From Acidaminococcus fermentans (lineage in GTDB: Bacteria > Bacillota_C > Negativicutes > Acidaminococcales > Acidaminococcaceae), in NCBI GenBank assembly GCA_004555735.1, contig SFHH01000078.1, forward strand, positions 1-8,812: DNA of 8,812 nt, given 5' to 3'. The notes under the pieces were generated by a model that worked only from the letters and a program-made list of their open reading frames with translations, did no database searches and was not told the DNA's origin. The first letter of the stretch is position 1; every line of letters starts with the position of its first letter. Below are positions 1-5,124 of this stretch, in pieces. The position numbers and the translations under genes were made by a program.

Positions 1-73
1 TGTAGAACCAGTATCGTGCTGGATATAGAAACGAATATCTTATCGTTAGCAGATTAGGGTTTGTACATTCAAA

Positions 74-91
74 AAATTTGCTTGCAAATTT
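74..91. repeat. Perfect 8-bp inverted repeat in AT-rich upstream region
   Basis: AAATTTGC at 74-81 and GCAAATTT at 84-91 are exact reverse complements separated by two bases. The surrounding 1-100 is AT-rich (34 G+C by count) and unlike the GC-rich genes that follow. It could be a protein-binding palindrome or part of a structured RNA leading into the heptamer array. There is no independent support for either role. Confidence 0.5.
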
Positions 92-100
92 CTCATTCGT

Positions 101-128
101 CTCGAGACTCGAGACTCGAGACACGAGA
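101..128. repeat. 7-bp tandem repeat array (CTCGAGA x3 plus one variant)
   Basis: Three exact copies of CTCGAGA lie at 101-107, 108-114 and 115-121, followed by a one-base variant, CACGAGA, at 122-128. Each exact unit contains the self-complementary CTCGAG, and the first copy sits in a 10-bp palindrome, GTCTCGAGAC at 99-108. TCTCAT at 91-96 and ATGAGA at 148-153 can pair and enclose the array. A 6-bp hairpin (132-137 with 141-146, loop TAT) lies between the array and the terminator. The array is intergenic. Its role is unknown; a variable-copy repeat, a protein-binding array or part of a small structured RNA are all possible. Confidence 0.8.
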
Positions 129-155
129 CCGAGCCGCTATGCGGCTTATGAGACC

Positions 156-187
156 GGGGGTGTTGCACATGCAACACCCCCTTTTTT
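156..187 (+). terminator. Strong intrinsic terminator of the upstream transcript
   Basis: GGGGGTGTTGC at 156-166 pairs perfectly with GCAACACCCCC at 171-181 around the loop ACAT. Six T residues follow at 182-187. An 11-bp GC-rich stem plus a T tract is a textbook Rho-independent terminator on the + strand. In the opposite direction the stem is not followed by a T tract, so it appears one-way. It lies 92 bases before the first pseudopilin-operon gene, which implies either a separate promoter for that operon or regulated read-through. Confidence 0.9.
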
Positions 188-279
188 CACGAAATGCCGA
201 TTTTCTTGCACTTAATGACGGTGTGGGAAGGATTTTTCCTTTCTGTCCCGAAAGGGAGTAAGAGAAGGGAGGTGAAGAA

Positions 280-1473
280 ATGCCCTATTACAGCTGGAAA
301 GCCAGGAACCGGGAAGGGAGAGTCCTGCAAGGGATCATGGCTGCAGAAAGCCTCCAGGATGCGGGGCTGGAACTGGCCGGTCAGTTCCCTCATATCCTGC
401 AGGTCCGTCCGGTCAGTCCGCTCCGGAAGCTCTTCCTGGGAGGGAAAGGACTGTCCAATCTGGAACGGGAGACTTTTTTCCGCAAGCTGGGACTCCTGCT
501 CCAGGGCGGGCTGCCCATCCTCCGGGCTTTGCGGGCCCTGGAGGGACACGGATCCCTGGGAGCTGCGGCTTTCTGCCGAGCGCTGGAACGGGATCTGCAG
601 CGGGGGATGTCTCTTTCCCAGGTGCTGGCCCGGCAGAAAAGACAGGCAGGGGACTTGGCAGCGCCTTTGGCCGAAGCAGGAGAGAACAGCGGGCAGTTGC
701 CATTTATTTTCCAACAATTGGCTCTTTTTTATCAGAAAAAACGGGAGAATCAGAAAACAATCCTCCAAGCCTGCTTGTATCCAGCTCTAGTCCTGTGCCT
801 GGCCCTGGTCATCACGGTCTGTTTCTGCTGGTGGCTGCTGCCTTTGTTTGGAGATCTGTACGCCTCCTTGGGGCTGCAGCCTGGCAGGGGATTCCAGGGT
901 CTCTTGGCTGTGCAGCGGTTTTTCCAGAGCCAGCCTCTGTTCCTGCTGTTAGGAGGTCTGGCCCTGGGGGGTCTCTCTCTTTCCCTCTGGAAATGGAGAG
1001 AACGCTGGCTGCTCTCCTGTCCCCTGGTATCCCGGCTGGTCCGGTCCTTTTGGGAAATCCGTTTCTTACGGCTCCTGGCACTGCTCCTGCGGGGCGGACT
1101 GCCCTTGGATCAGGCCCTTCCCCAGGCTGCAGGGATCCTGCCGGCCGGGATTTTTCGGATCCAGGCGGCCAGGCTGGAGCGGGCCGTCCTGTCTGGATCC
1201 TCCCTGGCAGATGCAGCCCGACAGGCACCCTTGCTGTACAGTCCCTTAACGGTAGAATTCATGGCCCTGGGGGAAGAGAGCGGCCAGCTGCCGGCCCTGT
1301 TGACGGAAGCAGCCCATATCCTGGACCAGGATTTCCAGAGCAGGCTGAAGAACGGGAAGACCCTTTTGGAACCGGCCCTGCTGGTCCTGTTGGCAGGAGG
1401 CTGCGCCAGCCTCATGGCCCTCCTCTTGTCCCCCCTGTGTGATCTGATCCAGGGTCTGCCCTTATTGAACTGA
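280..1473 (+). CDS. Type II secretion / type IV pilus F-family platform protein (GspF/PilC/ComGB-like)
   Basis: This inner-membrane platform protein is the scaffold on which a cytoplasmic ATPase and the pilin subunits assemble a pilus or pseudopilus. The N-terminus (MPYYSWKARNREGRVLQG) is the usual GspF/PilC opening. Two repeated F domains can be seen at about residues 62-187 and 259-385. Each has the LL..GGLP.. motif (71-79 and 267-275) and a GE.SGQLP motif (134-141 and 331-338). Hydrophobic segments lie at about 166-190, 218-236 and 362-386, the usual three-span pattern. At 397 residues it is near the family's normal length. The start is fixed by AAGGGAGGTGA at 265-275. A small hairpin (238-243 with 250-255) sits just ahead of that site, and I see no convincing promoter after the terminator. 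The partner ATPase normally encoded directly upstream is absent here. The family is certain; assignment to competence rather than secretion is not. Confidence 0.93.
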   Translation: MPYYSWKARNREGRVLQGIMAAESLQDAGLELAGQFPHILQVRPVSPLRKLFLGGKGLSNLERETFFRKLGLLLQGGLPILRALRALEGHGSLGAAAFCRALERDLQRGMSLSQVLARQKRQAGDLAAPLAEAGENSGQLPFIFQQLALFYQKKRENQKTILQACLYPALVLCLALVITVCFCWWLLPLFGDLYASLGLQPGRGFQGLLAVQRFFQSQPLFLLLGGLALGGLSLSLWKWRERWLLSCPLVSRLVRSFWEIRFLRLLALLLRGGLPLDQALPQAAGILPAGIFRIQAARLERAVLSGSSLADAARQAPLLYSPLTVEFMALGEESGQLPALLTEAAHILDQDFQSRLKNGKTLLEPALLVLLAGGCASLMALLLSPLCDLIQGLPLLN

Positions 1474-1488
1474 AAGGAGAAGAAGAAC

Positions 1489-1884
1489 ATGACTTGCAAC
1501 GAGACGATCCAACGGAAAAAGAAACCTGGTTTTACCCTGATCGAGCTGATGGCGGTCCTGGCCATCGTAGGCGGCCTGGCTGCCTTTTTGCTGCCGTCCA
1601 TCCGCAATGCCATCAATAAGTCCAGGGACACCCAGCTGATCTCGGACATGGCCCTGCTGGAAAGCGGAGCCCAGCTGTATCGGATGGAGAAAGGCGGGGA
1701 AGAAGTGACGTTGGCTGCCCTGGTGGAAGGGAAGTACGTACCCAACCGAGACTATAAGGGGATCCAGATCCAGGATGGGGCTGCTGATCCGGTCATTTTC
1801 ACCGCACAGCTGAGCAATGGCAATACGGTGCGCAGCGACCAGCTGGGAGAAAAACAGGGAAACGCTTCCGGAGAGAAACCATGA
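1489..1884 (+). CDS. Type IV prepilin / major pseudopilin (ComGC/GspG-like)
   Basis: This is a pilin subunit, processed by prepilin peptidase and polymerised into the filament. The class III leader is clear: basic residues 10-12, then P13-G14, cleavage before F15, and the canonical FTLIE with Glu at mature +5 (residue 19). The hydrophobic helix spans about 15-37 (FTLIELMAVLAIVGG onward) and continues into an amphipathic helix. A short globular part of about 70 residues completes a mature protein of about 117 residues, typical of ComGC/GspG major subunits. There is no cysteine pair in the mature protein. The last 15 residues are polar and probably disordered. The ribosome site AAAGGAG is at 1473-1479, overlapping the stop of the platform gene; the intergenic gap is 15 bases. 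This is the most canonical pilin of the set, so the main filament subunit is the likely role. Confidence 0.92.
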   Translation: MTCNETIQRKKKPGFTLIELMAVLAIVGGLAAFLLPSIRNAINKSRDTQLISDMALLESGAQLYRMEKGGEEVTLAALVEGKYVPNRDYKGIQIQDGAADPVIFTAQLSNGNTVRSDQLGEKQGNASGEKP

Positions 1885-2345
1885 AAAAGGAAAGGAAACG
1901 GCGGCCAGGATTCTTCCTGGCCGATCTCCTGTTGGGGATGAGCCTGGCTCTTGTGGGTCTGGGGCTCCTCCTTCCCTGTCTGGGGCTGGGGAGGATCTGG
2001 CTTTTCCAGGGACAGATGCTCTTGGCAGAACGGGCTTTGGCCGGTGCCCTGACTTCCCTCCAGCAGCGGACCCAATATCTTCACCATTATGATATCCGCT
2101 TCCGCTGCACTCCGGATGGGGAAAAGTTCTATGCAACAGCCGGGACCCGGCGGAAAACCATCCTGGACTTTCCCCGGATGGGACTCCAGGGAATCGTCCT
2201 TTCCGGGGCTGGCGGGGGCTTCACGCCGGGGGGGAATGTGGAAGCGCCCCTGACCCTGACCCTTCGGCACGTATCCCGGCCTGGGCTGGAGCAGACGCTG
2301 ACTTTTGAACCGGTGACCGGGAGGATGAGTTATGGGACACCGTAA
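1881..2345 (+). CDS. Minor pseudopilin, GspH/ComGD-like
   Basis: The short basic leader MKKERKRRPG is followed by FFLADLLLGM and a hydrophobic helix (about 11-33), the class III signal layout with cleavage after G10. The mature +5 residue is Asp15, not the usual Glu. The C-terminal part (about 105-154) has a small beta domain. It runs through a Gly-rich stretch (109-118), LTLTLRH (124-130) and TFEPVTGRMS (141-150), the pattern of GspH/ComGD subunits ending in a G-R turn. Mature length is about 144 residues. The start codon overlaps the preceding stop (ATGA at 1881-1884), with GGAG at 1870-1873. This implies translational coupling to the major pilin. It would be a minor subunit joining the tip complex to the filament body. 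The family (pseudopilin) is firm; the H position comes from gene order and the C-terminal pattern. Confidence 0.8.
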   Translation: MKKERKRRPGFFLADLLLGMSLALVGLGLLLPCLGLGRIWLFQGQMLLAERALAGALTSLQQRTQYLHHYDIRFRCTPDGEKFYATAGTRRKTILDFPRMGLQGIVLSGAGGGFTPGGNVEAPLTLTLRHVSRPGLEQTLTFEPVTGRMSYGTP

Positions 2346-2676
2346 GAAAGAGGCAGGCTTCCTGCTGCTGGATGGACTGGCAGCCTGTCTGTGTGTCTTA
2401 TTGGGAGGGCTCATGGCCCTGGAAATGTTCCAGGCGGGACTGAAATCCTGCTTGGCACGGCGTACGCTGGAAGAAGCCAGCCGGGCAGCAGTGTACCTGC
2501 TGGATAACGGGACCCTGCCTCCCCCTTGGGAAAACGTGTTCCAGGCAGAAATCCGGCGGGACCCTGTGGAAGGGATGCCGGGGGTTGTGCTGCGGAAAGT
2601 GACCCTTCGCCAGGGAGAAAGGAACCTTTGTACCTATGGGTGCTATGAAAAAGATCCCGGGAAGCCTGGTGGCTGA
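2332..2676 (+). CDS. Minor pseudopilin, GspI/ComGE position
   Basis: This is a small protein of 114 residues with a leader MGHRKKEAG and then FLLLDGLAACLCVLLGGL. The peptidase site would be A8-G9 before F10, with Ala rather than Pro before the Gly. The mature +5 residue is Asp14 instead of Glu. The hydrophobic helix (10-32) contains two cysteines (C19, C21). The soluble part has an amphipathic helix (LEEASRAAVYLL, 46-57) and a short beta region with VLRKVTLRQG (86-95). The gene overlaps its upstream neighbour by 14 bases and its downstream neighbour by about 41. Gene order and size fit GspI or ComGE, one of the tip-complex subunits. The globular domain alone is too short for me to identify. 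Confidence 0.72.
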   Translation: MGHRKKEAGFLLLDGLAACLCVLLGGLMALEMFQAGLKSCLARRTLEEASRAAVYLLDNGTLPPPWENVFQAEIRRDPVEGMPGVVLRKVTLRQGERNLCTYGCYEKDPGKPGG

Positions 2677-3148
2677 AGGCTATCTGGCACTTTTCCTGGG
2701 CATGGCTCTCCTGGGGCTGCTCCTTCAGGCAGTTCCCCATGGATATCGAGCCCTGGGCCAGCTCTGTCTCCAGGCGGAAATGGACCGGATAGAACAGGAT
2801 CTCCATGCCCGTCTGGAGGCTCGGTTCCTTTTCGATGTAGAACAGGTGCAGGTGGCGGAAGGGCCGGAAGGAACCGTGGTGCGGTGCTATGGAGGACCGG
2901 GGTTCGCCCGGCGGGATTATTATGTGAAGGAATCTCCTTCCTCCCGCTGTCCTGTCCTGTACCGGCGGACCTGGAACCCCCAAGGCAGGAAATCCGGGGT
3001 CAATCCGATTTCCCCGGAGCATATCGCTGTCACAGGTTTCCAGGTGGAACAGACAGCCCCTGGGAGACTTTTGTGGAAAATGACCCTGGTCCACCGGAAG
3101 ACGGGGGTGAAAAAAAGATTCCAGGAGGTGTTTTCCTATGGTCAGTAA
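2636..3148 (+). CDS. Minor pseudopilin, GspJ/ComGF-like
   Basis: The leader ends in IPG (7-9), with predicted cleavage before S10. Glu14 is at mature +5 (SLVAE), so this subunit has the canonical acidic residue. The hydrophobic helix covers about 10-33. The remainder is beta-rich, with CPVLYRRTW (105-113), HIAVTGFQVEQ (129-139) and LLWKMTLVHRKTG (145-157), resembling the GspJ/ComGF fold with its aromatic strands. Two starts are possible: 2636 (MGAMKK, AAAGGA at 2618-2623) and 2645 (MKKIPG, a more compact leader). I keep the first because its ribosome site is closer; the mature protein is the same. The gene overlaps the previous one by 41 bases (32 with the later start), which suggests translational coupling. 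Confidence 0.75.
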   Translation: MGAMKKIPGSLVAEGYLALFLGMALLGLLLQAVPHGYRALGQLCLQAEMDRIEQDLHARLEARFLFDVEQVQVAEGPEGTVVRCYGGPGFARRDYYVKESPSSRCPVLYRRTWNPQGRKSGVNPISPEHIAVTGFQVEQTAPGRLLWKMTLVHRKTGVKKRFQEVFSYGQ

Positions 3149-3995
3149 ACGGGTGCCCGGGATGCTCACACCCTTGCTGCTGGCAGGGCTGGCTCTCCTG
3201 GGGAGTTTTTCCTGGGCACTCCTGCGCCTGGCGGTCCAGGATCTGGAAACCCAGAAACTCCAGCAGGAGAGCCGGCAGTGGGCCATCTTGGTGAAAAGCC
3301 TGGCTCGGATCCGGGAAGGGGAACCTTTTTTCGCAGCTTCTGGAGAATGCAGGCTGCCGCCGGTTTCCTGGGGCACCCACAGCCCGGAAGTCTCTCTTGT
3401 CTTGGAAACCAAAGGCGGGACCCAGGACCTGCTCCGGCAGGAACGGCTCCAGCTCCGCCATAGGACCGGGGAACCTGTGATGCAGGGCAGCCGGTATGAA
3501 ATCACCATGCCGGGTACAGAAGGGGAGAAAGCTTTCCCGGAAACGGGGATCTGGGCCAACGGCTGGGCAGAACACGCCTTGTACGCTAAGGAAAAGGTGT
3601 TTTCCCAGGTCAGGAGCTGGCCCCTGCCGGATGCCAGGAGGAGGGAAATGCCCCTGGAAGGGCAATTCTGTTATGGGACGGAGCGGCTTTCCTGGAGCGG
3701 GGGAAGCCCTCTCCGAGGCCGGGCAGTGCTGGTCCACGGCCGGGATCTGACCTTGGAAGCTCCGTTTGCCGCAAAAGGCGATTTTCGGATCCTGGTCTTC
3801 GGGAAGCTGCAGGTGGGAAGGGAGGTACGCTTGGACAAGGCCTATCTGTATGCCACCGGCGGCATTTCCCTGGACGAAGGGGCTTTTGTCAGAGGCATCC
3901 TGGCCAGCCGCAGGGATATCCGCCTCCACGAAAAAGCCGTATTCCAACCGGACCGCACCGTCTTGGAGCCGTTCCATACCCGGTATGTGTTTTAG
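3138..3995 (+). CDS. Pseudopilin-operon terminal protein, GspK-position, with beta-rich C-terminal half
   Basis: The N-terminus, MVSKRVPG followed by MLTPLLLAGLALLG, has a basic leader, a PG that could be a prepilin peptidase site, and a hydrophobic helix (about 9-33). There is no acidic residue at mature +5 (Leu13), and Pro is at +4. Lack of the +5 Glu is a known trait of GspK tip subunits, and the gene sits where gspK would. Residues 35-60 form a charged helix. About 193-272 is a run of short beta strands and turns (GRAVLVHGRDLTLE, FRILVFGKLQVG, YLYATGGISLDEGAFVRG) that looks like stacked beta-helix or bactofilin-like coils. I see none of the large helical insert of classical GspK. AGGAGGTG at 3123-3130 fixes the start, with an 11-base overlap onto the previous gene. 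A tip or adhesive role is inferred; I do not recognise the family with certainty. Confidence 0.7.
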   Translation: MVSKRVPGMLTPLLLAGLALLGSFSWALLRLAVQDLETQKLQQESRQWAILVKSLARIREGEPFFAASGECRLPPVSWGTHSPEVSLVLETKGGTQDLLRQERLQLRHRTGEPVMQGSRYEITMPGTEGEKAFPETGIWANGWAEHALYAKEKVFSQVRSWPLPDARRREMPLEGQFCYGTERLSWSGGSPLRGRAVLVHGRDLTLEAPFAAKGDFRILVFGKLQVGREVRLDKAYLYATGGISLDEGAFVRGILASRRDIRLHEKAVFQPDRTVLEPFHTRYVF

Positions 3996-4010
3996 TTCTT
4001 CAAATCTTCA

Positions 4011-4039
4011 TCCTTCTTTCCTCCAAATTCGTGTACAAT
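4011..4039 (+). promoter_or_regulatory. Possible sigma-A promoter before the exported-protein gene
   Basis: TACAAT at 4034-4039 is a good -10 hexamer (5 of 6). The -35 at the best spacing (TCCTTC, 4011-4016, 17-bp spacer) is poor. The interval between the two genes is otherwise AT- and pyrimidine-rich, unlike the coding DNA around it. Start of transcription would be about 4046, giving a leader of about 45 bases with a strong ribosome site. Support is moderate at best. Confidence 0.4.
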
Positions 4040-4089
4040 AAAAGAAAAGAATCGGGGACGGCTGTGCCCCTCGAAGGAGGAATCCATCC

Positions 4090-4950
4090 ATGCATATGAA
4101 ACGATCGGCAGCAGCCCTGGTCTTGGGGATCACCCTGGCCCTGCCTCTGCCTGTTTTGGCTTTTGGCCATACCACACTGCTGCGCCAGGACTATTCCGAA
4201 GGGAAGGCTTCCGGCCAGGTCCCCTTTGTGGATGGGCTGAAGGAAGCGTACCAGCAGAACAACCTGAACCATCTGATCAAGGAAAAAGCCAATGCCTTGG
4301 GCAAGGCTGCAGGAGGCAAGGCTGTCCTTTCCTATGAAGTGACCATGAACCGGCCCACGCTGTTCAGCGTGATCCTGAAGGCAGAAGGGGAACGGACGGT
4401 CTACGGGGGATTGAACCTGGATGTATCCGGGGGCAAAGTCCTGGAGGATAAGGATCTGCTGTATACCAATGCAGCGGAATATGCCCAGTATCTCCAGGGC
4501 AAAGAGTATGTGTTCGCGGAAAACGGCGTCCAGATTGCTTCCCATCCGGAAGGACCTCTGGATACCACGATTCCCTATACGAAGCTGTTGAAGGCCATCA
4601 ATGTAGCAGAAGGAGCCCGGCTGCTGACCAGCTATAAACTGGACAGCGCTGCGGAAGACATGACACTGGACCTGAAGGCCGGGGAACTGGTGGCTCTGTA
4701 CATGGAAGCCAATCCTACCAGTGGGAACCAGTGGGTGCTGGTGGACCAGAGCAGCCAGCCGGGATTCGTCAACTTGGGCCATTCTTTTACCCTGCCTCTC
4801 CTGAACCCTACGGGGCAGGCTGGATCCCCAGGGGTCACCATCCTGTTCGCCAGCTTTACCCAGCCCGGGGGTTACCAGATCAAGGCCGTCTATGGCAAGA
4901 ACATGGCAGTTCCTTTGCGGGAACGGGTGTTCAAGTTCCAGGTACGGTAG
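4090..4950 (+). CDS. Exported protein: SigV/PdaC-like N-terminal domain and chagasin-like (I42) protease-inhibitor domain
   Basis: The Sec signal peptide MHMKRSAAALVLGITLALPL continues to a likely signal peptidase I site after PVLA (24|25). Residues about 50-175 resemble the DUF4163/DUF3298 (PdaC/SigV-like) domain: NHLIKEKANAL (60-70), SYEVTMNRPTLFSVILKAEG (81-100) and YGGLNLDVSGGKVLEDKDLL (105-124). The last matches the family's habit of ending in a strand, a turn and an acidic L.DL motif. Residues about 190-286 look like a chagasin-type I42 cysteine protease inhibitor. NPTSGNQW (208-215) matches the NPTTG..W loop. FTQPGGYQIKAVY (256-268) is the expected strand pair, and a final RVFKFQV strand ends the protein. 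The usual RPW loop is not clear (PLRER at 275-279). AAGGAGG at 4074-4080 supports the start. The protein likely acts outside the membrane; inhibition of a protease is an inference from one loop. Confidence 0.75.
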   Translation: MHMKRSAAALVLGITLALPLPVLAFGHTTLLRQDYSEGKASGQVPFVDGLKEAYQQNNLNHLIKEKANALGKAAGGKAVLSYEVTMNRPTLFSVILKAEGERTVYGGLNLDVSGGKVLEDKDLLYTNAAEYAQYLQGKEYVFAENGVQIASHPEGPLDTTIPYTKLLKAINVAEGARLLTSYKLDSAAEDMTLDLKAGELVALYMEANPTSGNQWVLVDQSSQPGFVNLGHSFTLPLLNPTGQAGSPGVTILFASFTQPGGYQIKAVYGKNMAVPLRERVFKFQVR

Positions 4951-4951
4951 A

Positions 4952-5017
4952 GCAGGGGCATAAGAAAGGGAGGGGGTGTGAATTTTTCTACACCTCCTCC
5001 CTTTCTTATATCCCTGC
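4952..5017. repeat. Long near-perfect hairpin after the exported-protein gene (possible terminator or mRNA stabiliser)
   Basis: ATAAGAAAGGGAGGGGGTGT at 4960-4979 pairs with 4990-5009 over 20 positions, with one G-U pair. The stem resumes as GCAGGG (4952-4957) with CCCTGC (5012-5017). The two positions between the stems are one G-U pair and one C-A mismatch. The loop is GAATTTTTCT (4980-4989). The hairpin starts one base after the TAG stop. No T tract follows the 3' arm, so it is not a classic terminator, but the stem is strong enough to block polymerase read-through or 3' exonucleases. It separates the exported-protein gene from the next promoter. Confidence 0.8.
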
Positions 5018-5030
5018 GTCCCGGGGGCGC

Positions 5031-5059
5031 TGGCCAGAGCTGGAAGAATATGGTAAAAT
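5031..5059 (+). promoter_or_regulatory. Extended -10 sigma-A promoter for the U32-mutS2 operon
   Basis: TGGCCA (5031-5036, 4 of 6 to TTGACA), a 17-bp spacer and TAAAAT (5054-5059, 5 of 6), preceded by TGG as an extended -10, make a convincing vegetative promoter. Transcription would begin near 5066, leaving a leader of about 60 bases. A small hairpin (GGGAA 5085-5089 with TTCCC 5093-5097, then four T at 5098-5101) lies in that leader. It is too weak to call an attenuator. The ribosome site AGAAGGAG is at 5112-5119. Confidence 0.6.
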
Positions 5060-5124
5060 AAAAAGTCATGGATGAAGGATTAACGGGAAACTTTCCCTTT
5101 TGAGAAGGAATAGAAGGAGCAATC

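Noticed and set aside
8..22. CCAGTA/TGCTGG small hairpin at the left edge
   Set aside because: Six pairs with a wobble and a 3-base loop can arise by chance, and there is no T tract or other context.
1..57. Open frame ending in TAG at 55-57, possibly the 3' end of an upstream gene
   Set aside because: Only 18 codons are visible, the stretch is AT-rich, and the peptide matches no family I recognise. It could equally be non-coding.
206..236. TTGCAC (206-211) with GATTTT (231-236) as a promoter for the platform gene
   Set aside because: Both hexamers are poor matches and the spacer is 19 bp; not convincing without transcript data.
61..261. 66-residue + strand reading frame
   Set aside because: It is made of the inverted repeat, the heptamer array and the terminator, has no good ribosome site, and its peptide is low in recognisable content.
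3975..3994. CATAC/GTATG hairpin followed by a T-rich stretch at the end of the pseudopilin operon
   Set aside because: The stem is only 5 bp and AT-rich, overlaps the coding end, and the T run is interrupted; too weak to call a terminator.
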